Positions 1 through 11,995 of a stretch of DNA of 64,000 nt are shown here, piece after piece. The position numbers and the translations under genes were made by a program. This DNA is from Symmetrospora coprosmae. Lineage: Eukaryota; Basidiomycota; Cystobasidiomycetes; Symmetrosporaceae. Below the pieces are notes generated by a model, which saw nothing but the letters and a program-made list of their open reading frames with translations, ran no database searches and was not told the origin of the DNA. Every line of letters starts with the position of its first letter. Positions within the stretch are counted from its first letter, which is position 1. The stretch covers positions 176,768 through 240,767 of the forward strand of contig VUYT01000029.1 in the NCBI GenBank assembly GCA_008802785.1. Direction: 5' to 3'.

Positions 1-64
1 GACCAGACAGCCGCGGACGGGAGGAGGTGCGCGTCGCAAGGGTGCGGCAGAGGAGAGGAGACAT
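1..64 (-). CDS. 5' end of an unidentified gene leaving the window on the left
   Basis: An ATG on the minus strand (bases 62-64) opens a frame that runs off the window edge. Its first 21 residues are rich in Arg, Ser and Thr, lack acidic residues and begin MSPLLCRTLATRT, which looks like a mitochondrial presequence. The gene would be divergent from CTF18. Too little is visible to name a product, and the frame is also open upstream of this ATG, so an earlier start or a chance ORF is possible. Confidence 0.3.
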   Translation of the reverse strand, partial: MSPLLCRTLATRTSSRPRLSG

Positions 65-698
65 CAGGGCAAGCCGCGATGAGTTGATGTGCCGGGCCTT
101 GGAGGAAGAGCCGAGCTCTCCTGTCGTCCAGACCTTTGCGCACCTCTGCCGTTTTTGGGACAGCTTCGCAGAAGACCTCGAGCTGACAGACAGGGAAGGC
201 CACGAGGGTGACGGACGCGCAAGGAGATCAGTATTGTGGGTGTCGTCGTCGCCGTCGTCGCGGCGACGAGCCAATGCGTTACGTTGTCGACGGCGAGCGC
301 ACCTTTAGCTCTCCGTGGGTCGTCTTGAATGTCACGGACTGGGAATGCAGGCGGCAGAGAGGGCAGCGACGACGTTAGCTGACTGCGTCCATCCATGCGC
401 GTCATCCATAGCAGCACTCTCACCATCCTGTGTGTGTGTCTGTAAGTTGTCCTGTGTATGCGAATCAGTAGGCGAAAGAGCAACCTCGCCCTTCGGTCCC
501 TCGCCTCGTCCTCGTCGCCTCTTCCTCTGACCACGACGACCACCACCACCACAGAGAGGGACATTGCATCAGTCTGCATGCGCATGTCAGAGCAGACTGC
601 TGCGTCATACCTCTCAGGATAGACGATAGACGGGGGACCCACACGCGTAGACGACCACGGCGGGACGCGTCGAGGAGGAGCAGCAGAGCACGGCAGCG
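65..698. other. Intergenic region upstream of CTF18
   Basis: About 630 bases between the putative leftward gene and CTF18. Long frames here are low in conserved features. A short CCA-type triplet run lies near 538-553. I see no clear TATA box or RNA gene; it probably holds a divergent promoter. Confidence 0.4.
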
Positions 699-3600
699 AT
701 GGACACGTATGAGGAGCAGCAGGAGCATATCAGCGATCCGGACAGGGACAGGGACAGGGACAGGGAGCAGCAGGCGCGTAGCATTGAAGACGAGCTGCAG
801 GAGGACGAGGTCTTCCTCGTCCAGCTCCCGCCGAACACGCCCGCTGCCACCGACAACAACGACGACGAGGCGGGCATGAACGACAAGGAACTCGAGGAGG
901 ACGACACGTTTTTCATAGCGCACACTGCTGCCAGTGATGCAGACGGTCCTGGTCATGCACAGGGCCGCCCGCTGTTGCAGCCAGAGGATGTCGACAATCC
1001 CCTCGAGGAGGATCCAGCGTTCCTCGTCGCGTCGCTTGGTGGACAGCCACAGCTATCCCAGCTGGCACAGACACGCACAACGCATGGCAATGTGAACGAC
1101 GACGACGACGACGACCTACCAAGCGTCTCGCAGGTCTACGGCAATGTCACCAACCAGGAAAAGCACAGGCTGGACGTCTCGAATCTCCACCTCGGACAGA
1201 AGAACGACCCCCAGCGCGCAATAGGCGCAACCACCTACAGCGGCCATAGGATCGTCTTTGAGCGAAAGCTAGGCAACCGCATGATTGGCCAGGTGGGCTG
1301 GGCTGCTTCCCCCTTCTCGTATCGAGGCGAGGCGTCCTCGGCGCGACACCCTACAAACGCGTAAATGGGCGCGCGCGCTGACGCCACATTGCCGCATTGC
1401 AACGCAGACCCCAGCCCTCGGAGAAGCCGGCGACACAGACCCGAAGGCACTTGCAAAGCTCGCATTGACGCTCCTTGACGCGCCCGTGCACGTCCTCATG
1501 GAGCGCATCGAGGCCGATATCAACGCAAAGGCACTTGCAGTGGCGCAGGCGGCCCTGGCCGGGTCGGATAAGCCGGCAATGATGCTCGCGCCAGCTGCTG
1601 GCAGCAAGCATACCGCGAGGAAAGCCAAAGGCAAGGGCAGGGACGTTGACGGGGACAAGGAGACGGACACGCGCACCTGGCCAGACCGGTACAAGCCAAA
1701 GCTCTTCACCGAGCTCCTGGGCGACGAGCGCACGCACCGCCAGGCCATGTCGTGGCTGAAGGAGTGGGACTCGTGCGTCTTTCGCTCGACGCAGTCCGCC
1801 GCGGCGCGCAAGAAGGCGAGCATGAAGCGCGCGCGGGACGCCGCCTCTGCCGCTGCCTCTGCCTCGGCTGGTGGTGCTGGTTCTGGTCCTGGGCTTCCAG
1901 GGGCTAGCGAGAGCACGGACGCGCACCACCGCCCGCAGGACAAGATTCTCCTGCTGACGGGCCCGCCGGGCTTGGGCAAGACGACGCTCGCGCACGTCAT
2001 TGCCGCGCAGGCCGGGTATCGCGTCCAGGAGATCAACGCGAGCGACGACCGCACCGCAGGCGTCGTCAGAGACCGGATCCGGCAGAGCTTGGAAACGAGC
2101 TCCATCTCCAACTACCGGGTGCAGAGCGGACCCGCCGTGGCTGCGAACCTGAAGAGCAGGCCGACGTGCTTGATCATTGACGAGATTGACGGGGCGGGAG
2201 GAGGAGATGCGGTGAGCGAGAGCGAGAGCGAGAGCGCGCCCACGCAGATCGCATCCAGCAGTCCTGGTTGCAATAGGAAAGCTGATCGTGAGGGTGTTGG
2301 CAGGGCTTCATCCGGACGCTCGTCAAGCTCATCCAGGACGGGAGCAAACCGCCGTCGAAGGCGAAAGGAGGTGAGTGTCCCAGTGCCCGCTCGTGCGCTA
2401 CGTGCAACAACTCATTCTCCTTCTTCCGTCACGCTGCCGGCCAGGCAAAGGAAAGAAGGACTCGCCCCCACTCTTGCGGCCCATCATCTGCATCTGCAAC
2501 GACCTGTCAGTTTGCGTGTGTACAGCGTTCTCCTCCGTAAGTCGGTTATGCTGACCGATTCAGACGCCGCTGCTCGCAGATACGCTCCCGCCTTAAGACC
2601 GCTCCGGACCATGGCCCGCATAGTCCGCTTCCACCCGCCGACGACCGCACACCTCACCAAGCGCTTGCGTGCTATCTGTGACATCGAGGGTCTGAAAGCC
2701 GACAATAAGACGCTGACGACGCTTGTAGAAGTGGCCGAAGGCGACATGCGGAGCTGCTTGAACACACTCCAGGTGGGGCCTGCTTCCTGCAGGTGCTGCT
2801 TCTCATCACTGCGGTCGGCTGACGAGGCACTGCCTGCTTCCTGCGATGATGTGCTAAATCACCAGATTGTGCGGACTCAGAGCGACACGCTCCATGAAAA
2901 GATGATCCGATCCACCGCGCTGGGGCTCAAAGACACCGCGACGTCAGTCACTGCCGTGTGGGACAAGCTCTTCCGAACGCCGTCGAAGAAGCGCCAAAAG
3001 GGCATCGAGGAGGCCATCGGTGACAAGTACGTCAGTCCGCTCGTCAAGGACATCTCGACATGTGGCGAATACGACAAGCTGGCGCAGAGTAAGCTTCTCG
3101 CCTTGTCCTTGCTGCTTCTCTCTCTCTCACGACTCGGCGGATCGCAGCTGACGCTCACCGTCACCTACCGCACTCGTAGCCTGCTTCGAGAGCTACCTCA
3201 AAGTCAAGTCGCCCGCGGACGGCCTCAAGGCTATCAACGCGGCCTTGGAGTGGCTAGGACATTACGACCGCTTCGACCAGCAACTGCGCACAGCCCGCGA
3301 ATACGACATCATGCCATACATTCCGTATACATTTGTCGCGTGGAATCCGCTCTTTGCGTCCGTGGCAAACAAGACGCCAGAATGGCCAAAGGTTGACTAT
3401 GAGGTGCGCCTTATCAACAATAGTACACGAGCTCTGCGCAATGTTAGAGCAGCAGCTTACGCGTTCTCCTGACACTGCATCCGTCAGATGTACCTCCAAC
3501 GTACGGCACACCAGGAGATTGCGGACGCCCTCGCAAAATCGCTGCCGCTTACGCTCAAGAATCTCTTCACGTCCACATCTGTGGCATGCGAGCTGGCTCC

Positions 3601-4350
3601 ATCACTCGTGCGCATCCTTTTGCCGGACCTGCGGCCGGTCAACCAGCAGCTCATCAAGGCGGACGACCGGCTCGTGCTCAAGACGCTCGTGCAGCAGATG
3701 GCGGACCTGGGCGTCTCGTACCAGCCGGACAGAAACGAGGACGGCCAGATCGTGTACAAACTCGAGCCGCAGCTCGACGCGTTTGCACACTGGGACGGAA
3801 AGCGCGCCCCTGACCTCCCGCCCGCCAGGTTCAACCTCCGACAGCTCGTCGCAAAGGAGCTCGAGGCGGAAATGGTAAGGAGGGGCGGCAGTGCGGCAGG
3901 CGTCGATGGCGCAGGCGGGAAGAATATGACGCGCGAGATAGGCGATGTTATGAAAGCCTACAAGGCGTAAGCTGCGCTCATCGATCCGTCTTGCCCCACT
4001 TTTTACTCTGCTGATCGTCGATCTATACCTTCTCCAACAGGACGGCCAAAGGAGGACAGCTCGCTGGAGGGGCCAACGGGGCCCCACCACCCGTCCCTGT
4101 CGCACTGGATTTCTTCGGCCGGCCTATCCTCCCGAAGGTTTTGCCCGCTCCTGCCGTCGACCAGACCAACACCAACGGCAATGGCGACATCGGGCATTCA
4201 GACCAGGAGAACCGCTCCGTCGAGAACGGCCGACCGGCCAAGCGACAAAGAAAGGAGCAGAAGGGCGACGTTAAGGTTTTCTACAAATTTCACGAGGGCT
4301 TCTCCAACGCAGTTCGCACCAATATCCGCGTAACTGATCTGTTCCGCTGA
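699..4350 (+). CDS. CTF18: Chromosome transmission fidelity protein 18 (alternative clamp-loader large subunit)
   Basis: Probable large subunit of the Ctf18-RFC clamp loader, which loads PCNA in the nucleus and supports sister-chromatid cohesion. The acidic N-terminus carries an Asp-Arg repeat and repeated L(E/Q)ED(E/D)xFxV motifs. A Walker A box (GPPGLGKTT) lies near base 1965, a Walker B box (LIIDEIDG) near 2170, and further AAA+/RFC-like segments follow. The last exon ends in the Ctf18-type tail (YKFHEGFSNAVRTNI), which in this family binds Ctf8-Dcc1. Several introns interrupt the gene; one after Walker B holds a GAGAGC repeat (2214-2236), and the last runs from about 3969 to the acceptor before 4042. 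Exon limits near 1300-1420 are not settled. The start is the first ATG before the acidic N-terminus. The gene converges on PUS4, with 75 bases between stop codons. Confidence 0.9.
740..766 (+). repeat. Hexanucleotide ACAGGG tandem repeat inside the CTF18 N-terminus
   Basis: Four to five tandem copies of a GGGACA-type hexamer encode an alternating Asp-Arg stretch (DRDRDRDR) near residue 20 of the CTF18 product. The period of 6 keeps frame, so copy-number change would be tolerated. Confidence 0.8.
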
Positions 4351-4425
4351 TGCACTGCTCTGGCTTCTGTGCCCGCCGGTGATTGTGCTTGCTGTTGTCG
4401 TTACTCGTACATGCATGGCCGCCTC

Positions 4426-5851
4426 TCATTCCTGGTTCAACGCCTGTAATATAGCATCTTCCCACGGCAGATGCGCTTTCGGCTCTTCGTTCTCAGCCGT
4501 ACTCTCGGGCTTCACTTCCCCCTTAGCTGCATGCGGGGCAGTCGCGTGCAATACTGTCAAACCGTCTTCTATAACGGACCAGGGCACAACGCCATGCAGC
4601 GGTATTGACGTGTCATCCTGTCCCTCGACGGTGCTGGTTGCAGCAGGGTCAAGTGCGTAGCCGCATTGCCGGGTCCGGACGAGCTCGACGACGTGCGCTG
4701 CACTGCCTAGAGCCTGGCCGATGTCATGGATGATGGAGCGGACGTACGTGCCGGAGGAGACCGTCATCGTGATCTCGAACGCGGGCGGTAGGGCTGGGAC
4801 GAGACGCAGGGTGGGAGCAAAGTCAGCCGGCTGCATCTGCGAGACGCATTCGCGGCGTCAATGAGGTTGCCCCAACCTTCGTTCGCCTGTTCAGTCGGCG
4901 CTACTGTTTCGGGACCGCTTGAGGTCACAATGTGCGCTTCTTCCGTTGATGTGCCAGCTGATGCATCGGATGTCGAGGCTGACGCTGAGGTAGCATTCTC
5001 CGCAACAAGCCGTTCCAGTCTCTCCATCGTCTCCCTTTCTGCGTCCGTGACCTCCCGCTCCGACCCTTTCCAGCTGTGGTCGTGTCCTTGCTTGAAGTTG
5101 ATTAGCTCGAGGTTGTATATAGTACAGTCCCGCTTCTCGATGGCTCTTGGCAGAGGTAGATTCTGGCGCGCGTAATCATACAGGGGCTTGCCATCCATCT
5201 TGATTGCCGAGTAGATTGGCGGGAGCTGCTTGATTTCGCCCCTGAACTGGTCTAGGACGGCCTCGACCTTTTCGCGCGTGACGTGCTGAAATGGCGCGCT
5301 GCGCACGCGCCGCCCGTCGGAGTCGTACGAATCGGTGGAGCAGCCGAGGAGGCCTGTTGCACGATACTCCTGAGTGCGTGTTGTGCGGGCGGTGGCGAGG
5401 GTGAGCTGCGATCCGACTGGGGCTGCACATCTAGACATGACTGACCTTTGTGCCGTGCAGGAACCCCTGCAGCTTCTTGGTACCGTCATTTAGACCAACA
5501 GCTGACAATCATTGGCAACGGAGAAGCGTCGCCTCAGCTCGAAGCGGCGTCCGAAAGTGATGTCGCAGGTGACTCACCGAGGACTCCGCTGGCGAGAGGA
5601 TCCAGAGTACCCCCCTGTCCGAGCTTGACGACGCCCACGGCCCGCCCGCGCCCGCTTATCTTGCCCCATCCTCGTCTGCGCTTCTTGTGCCCGTAGCGCT
5701 GGTTCGGGTCATCGGGCACTGCAAAGTAGGGCGACGTCTCGAGGAGCTCCTTCATCGAGTTCAGAAGCTTCATCGTGATGGCGCCGGACGGCTTGTCGAT
5801 GGCGAAAACGCCCGACAGCGGCTGGATGGCCGACGAGGTGACTTTCGGCAT
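4426..5851 (-). CDS. PUS4: tRNA pseudouridine(55) synthase, TruB/Pus4 family
   Basis: Probably converts U55 to pseudouridine in the T-loop of nuclear and mitochondrial tRNAs. The N-terminus has the TruB hallmarks: GVFAIDKPSG, then GQGGTLDPLASGVL with the catalytic Asp. After an intron comes GTKKLQGFL, then PPIYSAIKMDGKPLYDYAR, and in the last exon the SGTYVRSIIHDIG motif. At least three introns are present. Relative to bacterial TruB there is an acidic Ser/Thr-rich insert before the last exon and a C-terminal extension rich in Glu and Lys. The start (bases 5849-5851) is chosen because the conserved block begins about 10 residues later. The gene is divergent from SEC59. Confidence 0.9.
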
Positions 5852-6399
5852 GGTGCGGACAGAGATACGTATGTGAGAGCAAGCCAGCTCTGTTATGAGG
5901 AAGAGCGAAGACAACATCCGTCTGGCCCTGGCCTGCCGTCGGACGCGGTCCGGAGGTGCTCGGGCACGGATTCGCAGACATAGGTCATGCGGCCGGACAA
6001 CACATGGGACAGTATTCTGAGTACTGGACTGTCTATAAAAGCTACCTCGTTTCCCGGAGCGATGCGTTGTTCCTATGTTTCAGGATGGGTCTGCTCGGGT
6101 ACCCCCAAGGCTCATGCAGATGCCTGTTCGCTAAGCTGAAGGACGAGCATAGAGACCATTGAACCGGCTCGCGCACACTGCGGCGTGATCATTGCTGTCC
6201 TCTAGCAGTACACCCGCATCTCGTGTTCTCCCATATATCCATATATCAATATAGCAGGTGTCTGTGCTTTGCCAAACCTGTGACAGCTTACATTTGTCAG
6301 CAGACACGTGCGAGCTGAGCTCTTTGTAGGCGACACTGGTGCTCTTCCCTCCCTCTCTCCTGTTTCTGCTCCAATGCCATCGATTTGCCGTCCATAGCG
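5852..6399. promoter_or_regulatory. Divergent promoter region PUS4 / SEC59
   Basis: About 550 bases between divergent start codons. A TATAAA box on the plus strand lies at 6034-6039, and an AT-rich stretch with repeated CATATAT occurs near 6230-6255. The TATA box is some 360 bases from the SEC59 ATG, so it implies a long leader or another short transcript. No convincing ORF is present. Confidence 0.4.
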
Positions 6400-9300
6400 A
6401 TGAGGAGCGCCGTCAAGGATATCTGGAGCACGCTCAGCGGGGCTCCTCCTTCCTCGTCAGCGTCCTCCGCAGCTCCAGGGGATGGCAGCAGCAGGCGCAG
6501 AGGGAGATCGTCCAAGCGACTCAAACGCGCTTCTCCCGCAACCACGGCAGCAGGATCCGCAGCAGCCGCGATATCGAGCAGACTGTACCCTGATGCGTCG
6601 TACAGCGCCGTCTTTTCGAACCGCTCATCTCCAGAGACAAGCCCGGAGCGCGCCGCCCTGACGAGTGCCAACAGCGCGCGGCCGGAGAATGAGCTCAATC
6701 TTACTAGGACGCTCACGCCGACGCTGTACAGCCGGAGAGGGCAGAGTCAGCCTACGACACGCAGGCGCTCGAGCAGGATGGAGCGTCCCGTGGTTATTCC
6801 GCGTCCATCAGCAGGCCCATCCGTCTCGCCCGTCCCTGACACGCCAGCGATGGAGAAGATGGCCTATTTCGGGTCAAACGAGTCCGAGAGGGAAGCGAGC
6901 AACAACGATGAGGATGGTGATCTCTCCAGCTCGGAGGACAGCGCAGCAGAGAACGAGCTGCTCGATACGGCACTTGGGCTCGGACAGCCGGAGCGGCAGA
7001 GCCAGAGTCAGGGCGGGAGCCAGCTGTGGCAAGATACTCAGCACAAGCCGACAGGGCCGCCTGTGACTCTCCTTGCGGACGCACTTGACGCAGGAGATGA
7101 CACAGACCGAGCCGAGACGCCGCCCATATACCCCAGCATGCTCGTCACTGAGCCAGACGAGATGCCAAACACCAGCATCGCGCCGCCACGCGCTCCGGGC
7201 AGTGTGACAGCAGCCCGTCGAGACCTGTTGATTCAGCGTCCAGTCCAGGAGCAGCCCCACTTCCGTTCAAGCTGGGAGGACTGGGAGCATGCGCTCCTGC
7301 GCCCAGCCAAGAAAGCCTCGGCGCATCAGCTGCGCTCTTCATCGCCAGGGCCGGCGTCCCTCGCAGCGCGACGCAGAGGCTCTCCAGCCGCTGGTATCAT
7401 GATCCAAGAGCACTTGCCGTCAGCCTTGGACGGCAATACGCACGATGACGGGAGAACCTCTCCGGTACCGTCATCCGCATCGCCGACCCCAGGCTCTGGC
7501 AGGGGAACTCCCACCTCGTCGCCTGCGTTGGAAGCTCGTCCGTCAAGCCCTAAGCAAACCGCGCACCGTTTATGGAGCATACGGCGCATACCATTCCGCA
7601 GCGATCTCCTGGCCGAGGTCACCCTTCTCACCATCAGTCTCCTCATTGCTGCCTATCGCCTGCAGCAATTCCGGACGCCCTTCGACGCAGAGATGAAGCA
7701 CAAGCTCACACCGATACCCCTGTCCCCTCTGGTCATGCTGCTCGTGCTCATACCTTGCGTCGCGCTGTTCCGCAGTCGACCAAGCCTCAATCTAGGAGGT
7801 CCAGATCACCAGACCGCGAGGCGCAATCTTGTCCCTGCCACAGCAGCCGGCGGGAGAGGCAGTGTGCGTCCGAGAAACAGCGATGGGCCGCACGGATACT
7901 ACATGTTCCCGTTCACGGATGAGCGAGGCTACAGGACACCCACGAGTGTGGACGACGGCTTTGCTGTGGGTGCCACCATCCCGGTCTTGCTTGCGGCGGG
8001 GTTCCTATGGGACATCGTTCGGCAGGGCAAGCGAGTAGGAGACCCCTCTCTCGGGCCCAGCGACACCTTCGGGGGTATGGCCAAGATCATGGACGTCTGG
8101 CACTCAGCAGGACTGGGACCGGAAAACACGAATGCAACCTTTTACAGCAACATGCCTGCAGGAGCGGTGCATCGCACAGTCGTCATCGCTCGCATCTCAC
8201 TCATGCTCTCCACCAGCATCAACAGCTTCATTCTCGTGCTGCAGCTGCTCCTGTCCCGCACCCTGCTGCGGGTGGACCGTCTGCCAACCAACAATACGAA
8301 ACGACTCTTTGGGGCAATGGGCGTGGCAACCCTCGTCAGCTTCACTCTCTGGACTCTGCTCGCTCTCAATCATCGTTTCGCATGGGGTGAATGCGGCTTT
8401 GCTCTCCAAAAAGCCTAATCAGTCCCTCGACTCACTGACACGAGCTTGCCAACCTCGATCTACCCTGTCTCTTCTCCGCAGCCTCACCCTATATCACTCC
8501 ATCAGAAGCTGCAGTATCGTCGTGGATCTACCAGATGTCGATGTATACGATATCAAGACTAGTACGACGCGGCTTTACGCTAGGCGAGCTCAGCTTAGCC
8601 ACGGGTTCGGGTATCTCCCTCAGTCTTGAATTCTGGCGGATCACAAAAGCCCGAGTAGGTCGATGCAGCTTGGAAGATACCGAGAACAGCAGGCTGACGG
8701 AATGATATCTGCCCGGACCAGCTGTTCTACGCACACTTTGGCGGCATCCCAGCCACCTTCCGCATGCCAACCCCTCTTATCCCATTTCATCATGTCATGA
8801 TCCCTGGCGCATTCCTCACTGGCTTTCTCTTGTCACCACTGCTTGTGCTATCGCGCAACTTTGCTCAGATGCCGAGTCATCGATTGAAGGTGGGCCACCC
8901 GCAGCCCCTGCAAGACCCAAGATTCGACAGTCCTCGTGGCAATGCCCTCCTGCTGACACTAGCGATTCCTTCTCTACAGTGGCCGCAAGAGCGAGGACGA
9001 AATCGCAAACTGGTCGCCCTAGGCAGCTTCTCCGGCTTTGTTCTCATCATCTGCCTTCCATTCGCCGGCTGGGTCGGCTGGGCGCTTGGCGGAGGTCTCC
9101 GTACACCCTGGGCATGGGGAATCCGGTACTGTGCCCTGGGCGGAGACGGAGCTGTCTCATCTGCGCGCTCTGCCGCGCGTCTGAGCGAAGAGATGGTTGC
9201 AGCAGGACCCTCAGGCTGGCGTCGCTGGAAGCGGATCCTGCTCGCGCTCTATTGGCTAGCGATTGTCGTCTCGGCTGTGGGAGGGTGGCAGACCCGACTC

Positions 9301-10243
9301 GTGCGTGCGCGTCGGATCCGCATCGCCAAAAGCAAAGCTGGGAATGGCACCGCTGCTGGCACCGTTCATCAAGGGCAGGCCAGTGCACGGGACGGCAGCA
9401 AAGGCACGGCAGATGCGATAGGCTTCCAAAACGGTCACCAAGCTGCATCTGGAGGCATTGCAGGCAAAGCGACCATCGAGATGGCCGGTGTACAGAACAT
9501 CCGCGAGAATCGAAGGATGCACGTCGCTCTCGACCTGCGCCGCAAGTTCTTTCATGCTCTGGCGGTGGTCATGTTTGTGCCCGCTATTGCCATCGACGTG
9601 GGTGACTCCTTTTCCTTCACTAATTGTCACGTATTACTATTGCTGACCTGGGTCATCCGCAGCCTGCCTTTACGTCCTTGGCTTTCTCGGTTGCCTTCGC
9701 CATCTTCTCCTTTGCAGAGTATGCGCGCTACTTCGCCATCTACCCCATTGGAGCGCCGATCCACGTCTTTTTCAGCGAGTTCATCGATTCGAAAGATGCC
9801 GGACCCGTCATCCTGTCGCATTTCTACCTGCTCACAGGGTGTGCGGGCGGTTTGTGGTTGGAAGGGAGAGGCATTATGAATTTCACCGGCGTGCTTGCCG
9901 TTGGTATCGGTGATGCCTTCGCATCGATTCTCGGTCGTAGATTGGGCACTACACGCTGGCCAGGCACATCCAAGACGATCCTTGGGACCGCGGCCTTTGT
10001 CGTCTCCATCTTTGGATCGGCCATGTTGCTGCGCGTCACCGGCATTGTCGAGCCTTTCTCCGTGAGCCAGGCCACTGGATGTAGAGCTTACAGCTGCGCT
10101 GACCTCTCTGTTGGCGATCCTAGGCACCCCGATATCTGTTTGCGACGGTACTCTCCGGCCTTCTCGAAGCTGTCTCTGCTCAGAACGATAACCTCGTCAT
10201 CCCAATCTACTTCTGGTCGCTCTTATCACTGCTGGAAGTGTGA
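6400..10243 (+). CDS. SEC59: Dolichol kinase
   Basis: Dolichol kinase uses CTP to phosphorylate dolichol at the ER membrane, supplying the lipid carrier for N-glycosylation, O-mannosylation and GPI anchors. The first exon gives a Ser/Ala/Arg-rich cytosolic N-terminus of about 400 residues, then several hydrophobic segments. The conserved C-terminal half contains RRKFFHALAVVMFVP, a segment ending in FSEFIDSKDAGPVILSHFYLLT, and the CTP-binding-type region with GIGDAFASILGRRLG and WPGTSKTILGT. The last exon ends ISVCDGTLSGLLEA and then IYFWSLLSLLEV before TGA at 10241-10243. At least four introns are needed. The ATG at 6400 is the first in the long open frame. The N-terminal extension is long compared with yeast Sec59 (about 520 residues). 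Confidence 0.88.
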
Positions 10244-10688
10244 AGTGCGCAAGGCATTACATGCCTCTGTCGCCGCTCAGGTAAAGCGCCGCCCGGCACT
10301 CCAGCAACGCGGAGTGGCCAGATGTCCCTCGGAGACAGCAGCCTTCGACATTGGGACCTGGTCCCCATGCGATGGCAGTTCTGCCGCGGTTCACCGTCAA
10401 CACGAGACGGGCACTACGAGCCATTTCGACTTGTTGGAAGTCAGGCCTTCATGCAGGTCTCGCTGGAATCCTTCGCGAGGTACACTTGCCAGCTGTCCAG
10501 CAGCATGCGCCAAAGCATGCAGGGTCCCCGCCGTAAGTCTGGATTCCACCTGCGGACATGCACCGCCTTTCTGGTCAAACGAGGTGGCAAAGGACGGGCG
10601 TGCTGAACGACGCAGCGCACAATGCGATCACGGCTGCAAGCTTGGCTCCCTGCCGCTATCGCTCAACCACGTATCGCGTCGCAGAGTC
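10244..10688. other. Intergenic region between SEC59 and the first CAAX gene
   Basis: About 445 bases. An ATG-started frame of 94 codons (10322-10606, plus) exists but shows no recognisable motif. I call no gene here. Confidence 0.4.
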
Positions 10689-10696
10689 TATATAAG
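10689..10696 (+). promoter_or_regulatory. TATATAAG box directly before a start codon
   Basis: A good TATA box match sits 5 bases before the ATG at 10701. If it directs transcription, the mRNA would start downstream of that ATG and translation would begin at an internal Met, for example the in-frame ATG at 10749. Confidence 0.4.
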
Positions 10697-10700
10697 CAGC

Positions 10701-11138
10701 ATGGCTCGCTCATCTTCGGCTACGGGTGGACGACACATCCCGCTTCAGATGCAGCAAATGCGTCAACAGCAGCTCGCCGGCACGCCAGTCAGTATGCAGC
10801 ATCTCATGATGAGCCCTATCAGTACGCCCAGCAGTCCACGGAATGCAAGCTCGCAATTCGGTCATCCTCCTCCCTCTCCTCGCTCGGCAGCTTCAAGCTA
10901 CGGCGGCAGCGGTCACTCCTCCTCTCGCCGCGGAGGTACCTTGCCAATGCCTGTCCAAAGTACAAATCACATGAGGCACAACCAAGATGGACTGCAGATG
11001 CCTGAGAGCCCCTTCGGTGGCATGCAGGGCCGCACAGGCGCCATGCACCGGAGCAATCAGGCTACGGGACAGCGAGACGACTCGGAAAGTGAAGGAGGCA
11101 GCGGTTGCTGCTGCTGCTCCAAGTGTGTTATCTCCTGA
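10701..11138 (+). CDS. Small Ser/Pro/Gln-rich protein ending in CVIS CAAX box (first of three)
   Basis: A 145-residue single-exon frame with no recognised domain. It is rich in Met, Gln, Ser, Pro and Gly (QQMRQQQLAG, ISTPSSPR) and ends in an acidic Ser stretch, then GCCCCSKCVIS. The last four residues form a CAAX box; Ser at the end favours farnesylation. The four adjacent cysteines could be palmitoylated, as in Ras tails, so the protein is probably membrane-tethered. There is no signal peptide or membrane segment. Two similar genes follow on the same strand. An in-frame Met at residue 17 is an alternative start because a TATA box abuts the first ATG. The frame is open far upstream, so an upstream exon cannot be excluded. 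Confidence 0.65.
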   Translation: MARSSSATGGRHIPLQMQQMRQQQLAGTPVSMQHLMMSPISTPSSPRNASSQFGHPPPSPRSAASSYGGSGHSSSRRGGTLPMPVQSTNHMRHNQDGLQMPESPFGGMQGRTGAMHRSNQATGQRDDSESEGGSGCCCCSKCVIS

Positions 11139-11581
11139 TATGTACATCAACCTAGCGGGCTATGCCCGGGCATCACCACGTTACTGTCCGATCCGCGACC
11201 AGCGCATGCCCATGTCCTGCGACTTACAGTCAAATCGCTTCCGCACGGGTACGGTGCCCTCTAACGCTTCTACTGTCAGCAGCTGCTTCCAAGCAGGCAG
11301 GTCTTGAACTGCGAGGGTTGACTCCCGTCTGGCGAAAAGCACCGCCCCGACCGGTCTACGGTTTGACGAATGAAGGACAGAGTGCAGGACCACCCAGTAC
11401 TTGAAGCACTTTGCCGTCCGCTCTGCCTTGTCTCGCTCTCCCCAGCTGGTCATCTCTACACCCATCCGAACCACCCTAGCCTCTCCCGCTGTCTACAGAC
11501 CCCGTGCCGGACTGCTTACTTAGCCTGCTCAGCCTGCACAGACCTTCAGTAGACAACACCAAGCTTCAACGCATTCCGAAA
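11139..11581. other. Intergenic region between CAAX genes 1 and 2
   Basis: About 440 bases, pyrimidine-rich towards the 3' end. Short overlapping frames only; nothing recognisable. Confidence 0.4.
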
Positions 11582-11995
11582 ATGGCACCTCCTCCATACC
11601 AGCCGCGTACTCCCGGCAAGTCGCAGGTCCCAGGATTCGCCACGGGCTCGCCCGGCGCATACGTTCCCGGCAGCTTCCCCAACACGCCAGGCCTCCAGCG
11701 CAGCATGATGGGCGGAGCGAGCGCTCCTGGTACTGCTGCGCAGGGCTACCCGGGATAGTCCGGTCTTCCAGGCGGTCAGCAGGAGCCGCCGCAAGCGCTG
11801 TTTGTGATGAAGTCTCGCCAGGACCCGACCAGCCCTTTTGCATACAAGGTGCACCTGGACGGCAATGACCCAAAGAAGGGTCTGGAACAGGCTCTCCAGC
11901 ATGTTCGCGCCGAGGAAGCGCGGGCTAGGAGGGAGAGAGAACAGGAGCAGATGGCGTACGAGAGCGATGAAGGATGCTGCTGCGTTATCGCCTAG
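11582..11995 (+). CDS. Small Pro/Gly-rich protein ending in CCCVIA CAAX box (second of three), with in-frame TAG or tiny intron
   Basis: The ATG at 11582 opens a Pro/Gly-rich frame (PPPYQPRTPG, PGAYVPGSFPNTPG). A TAG at 11756-11758 interrupts it, yet the same frame continues to a convincing end: a charged helical stretch rich in Glu and Arg, then DEGCCCVIA and a stop at 11993-11995. The CAAX box CVIA with preceding cysteines matches its two neighbours. A candidate intron 11730-11771 (GT at 11730, TTCCAG at the end) is 42 bases, a multiple of 3, and removes the TAG while keeping frame; the product would be 123 residues. The other reading is a CAG-to-TAG nonsense change. No known domain is visible. 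Confidence 0.55.

Noticed and set aside
9624-11138. 504-codon frame joining the SEC59 end to the first CAAX gene
   Set aside because: SEC59 clearly uses another frame to its TGA at 10241-10243; the bridging part has no conserved sequence, so the open frame is probably chance in GC-rich DNA.
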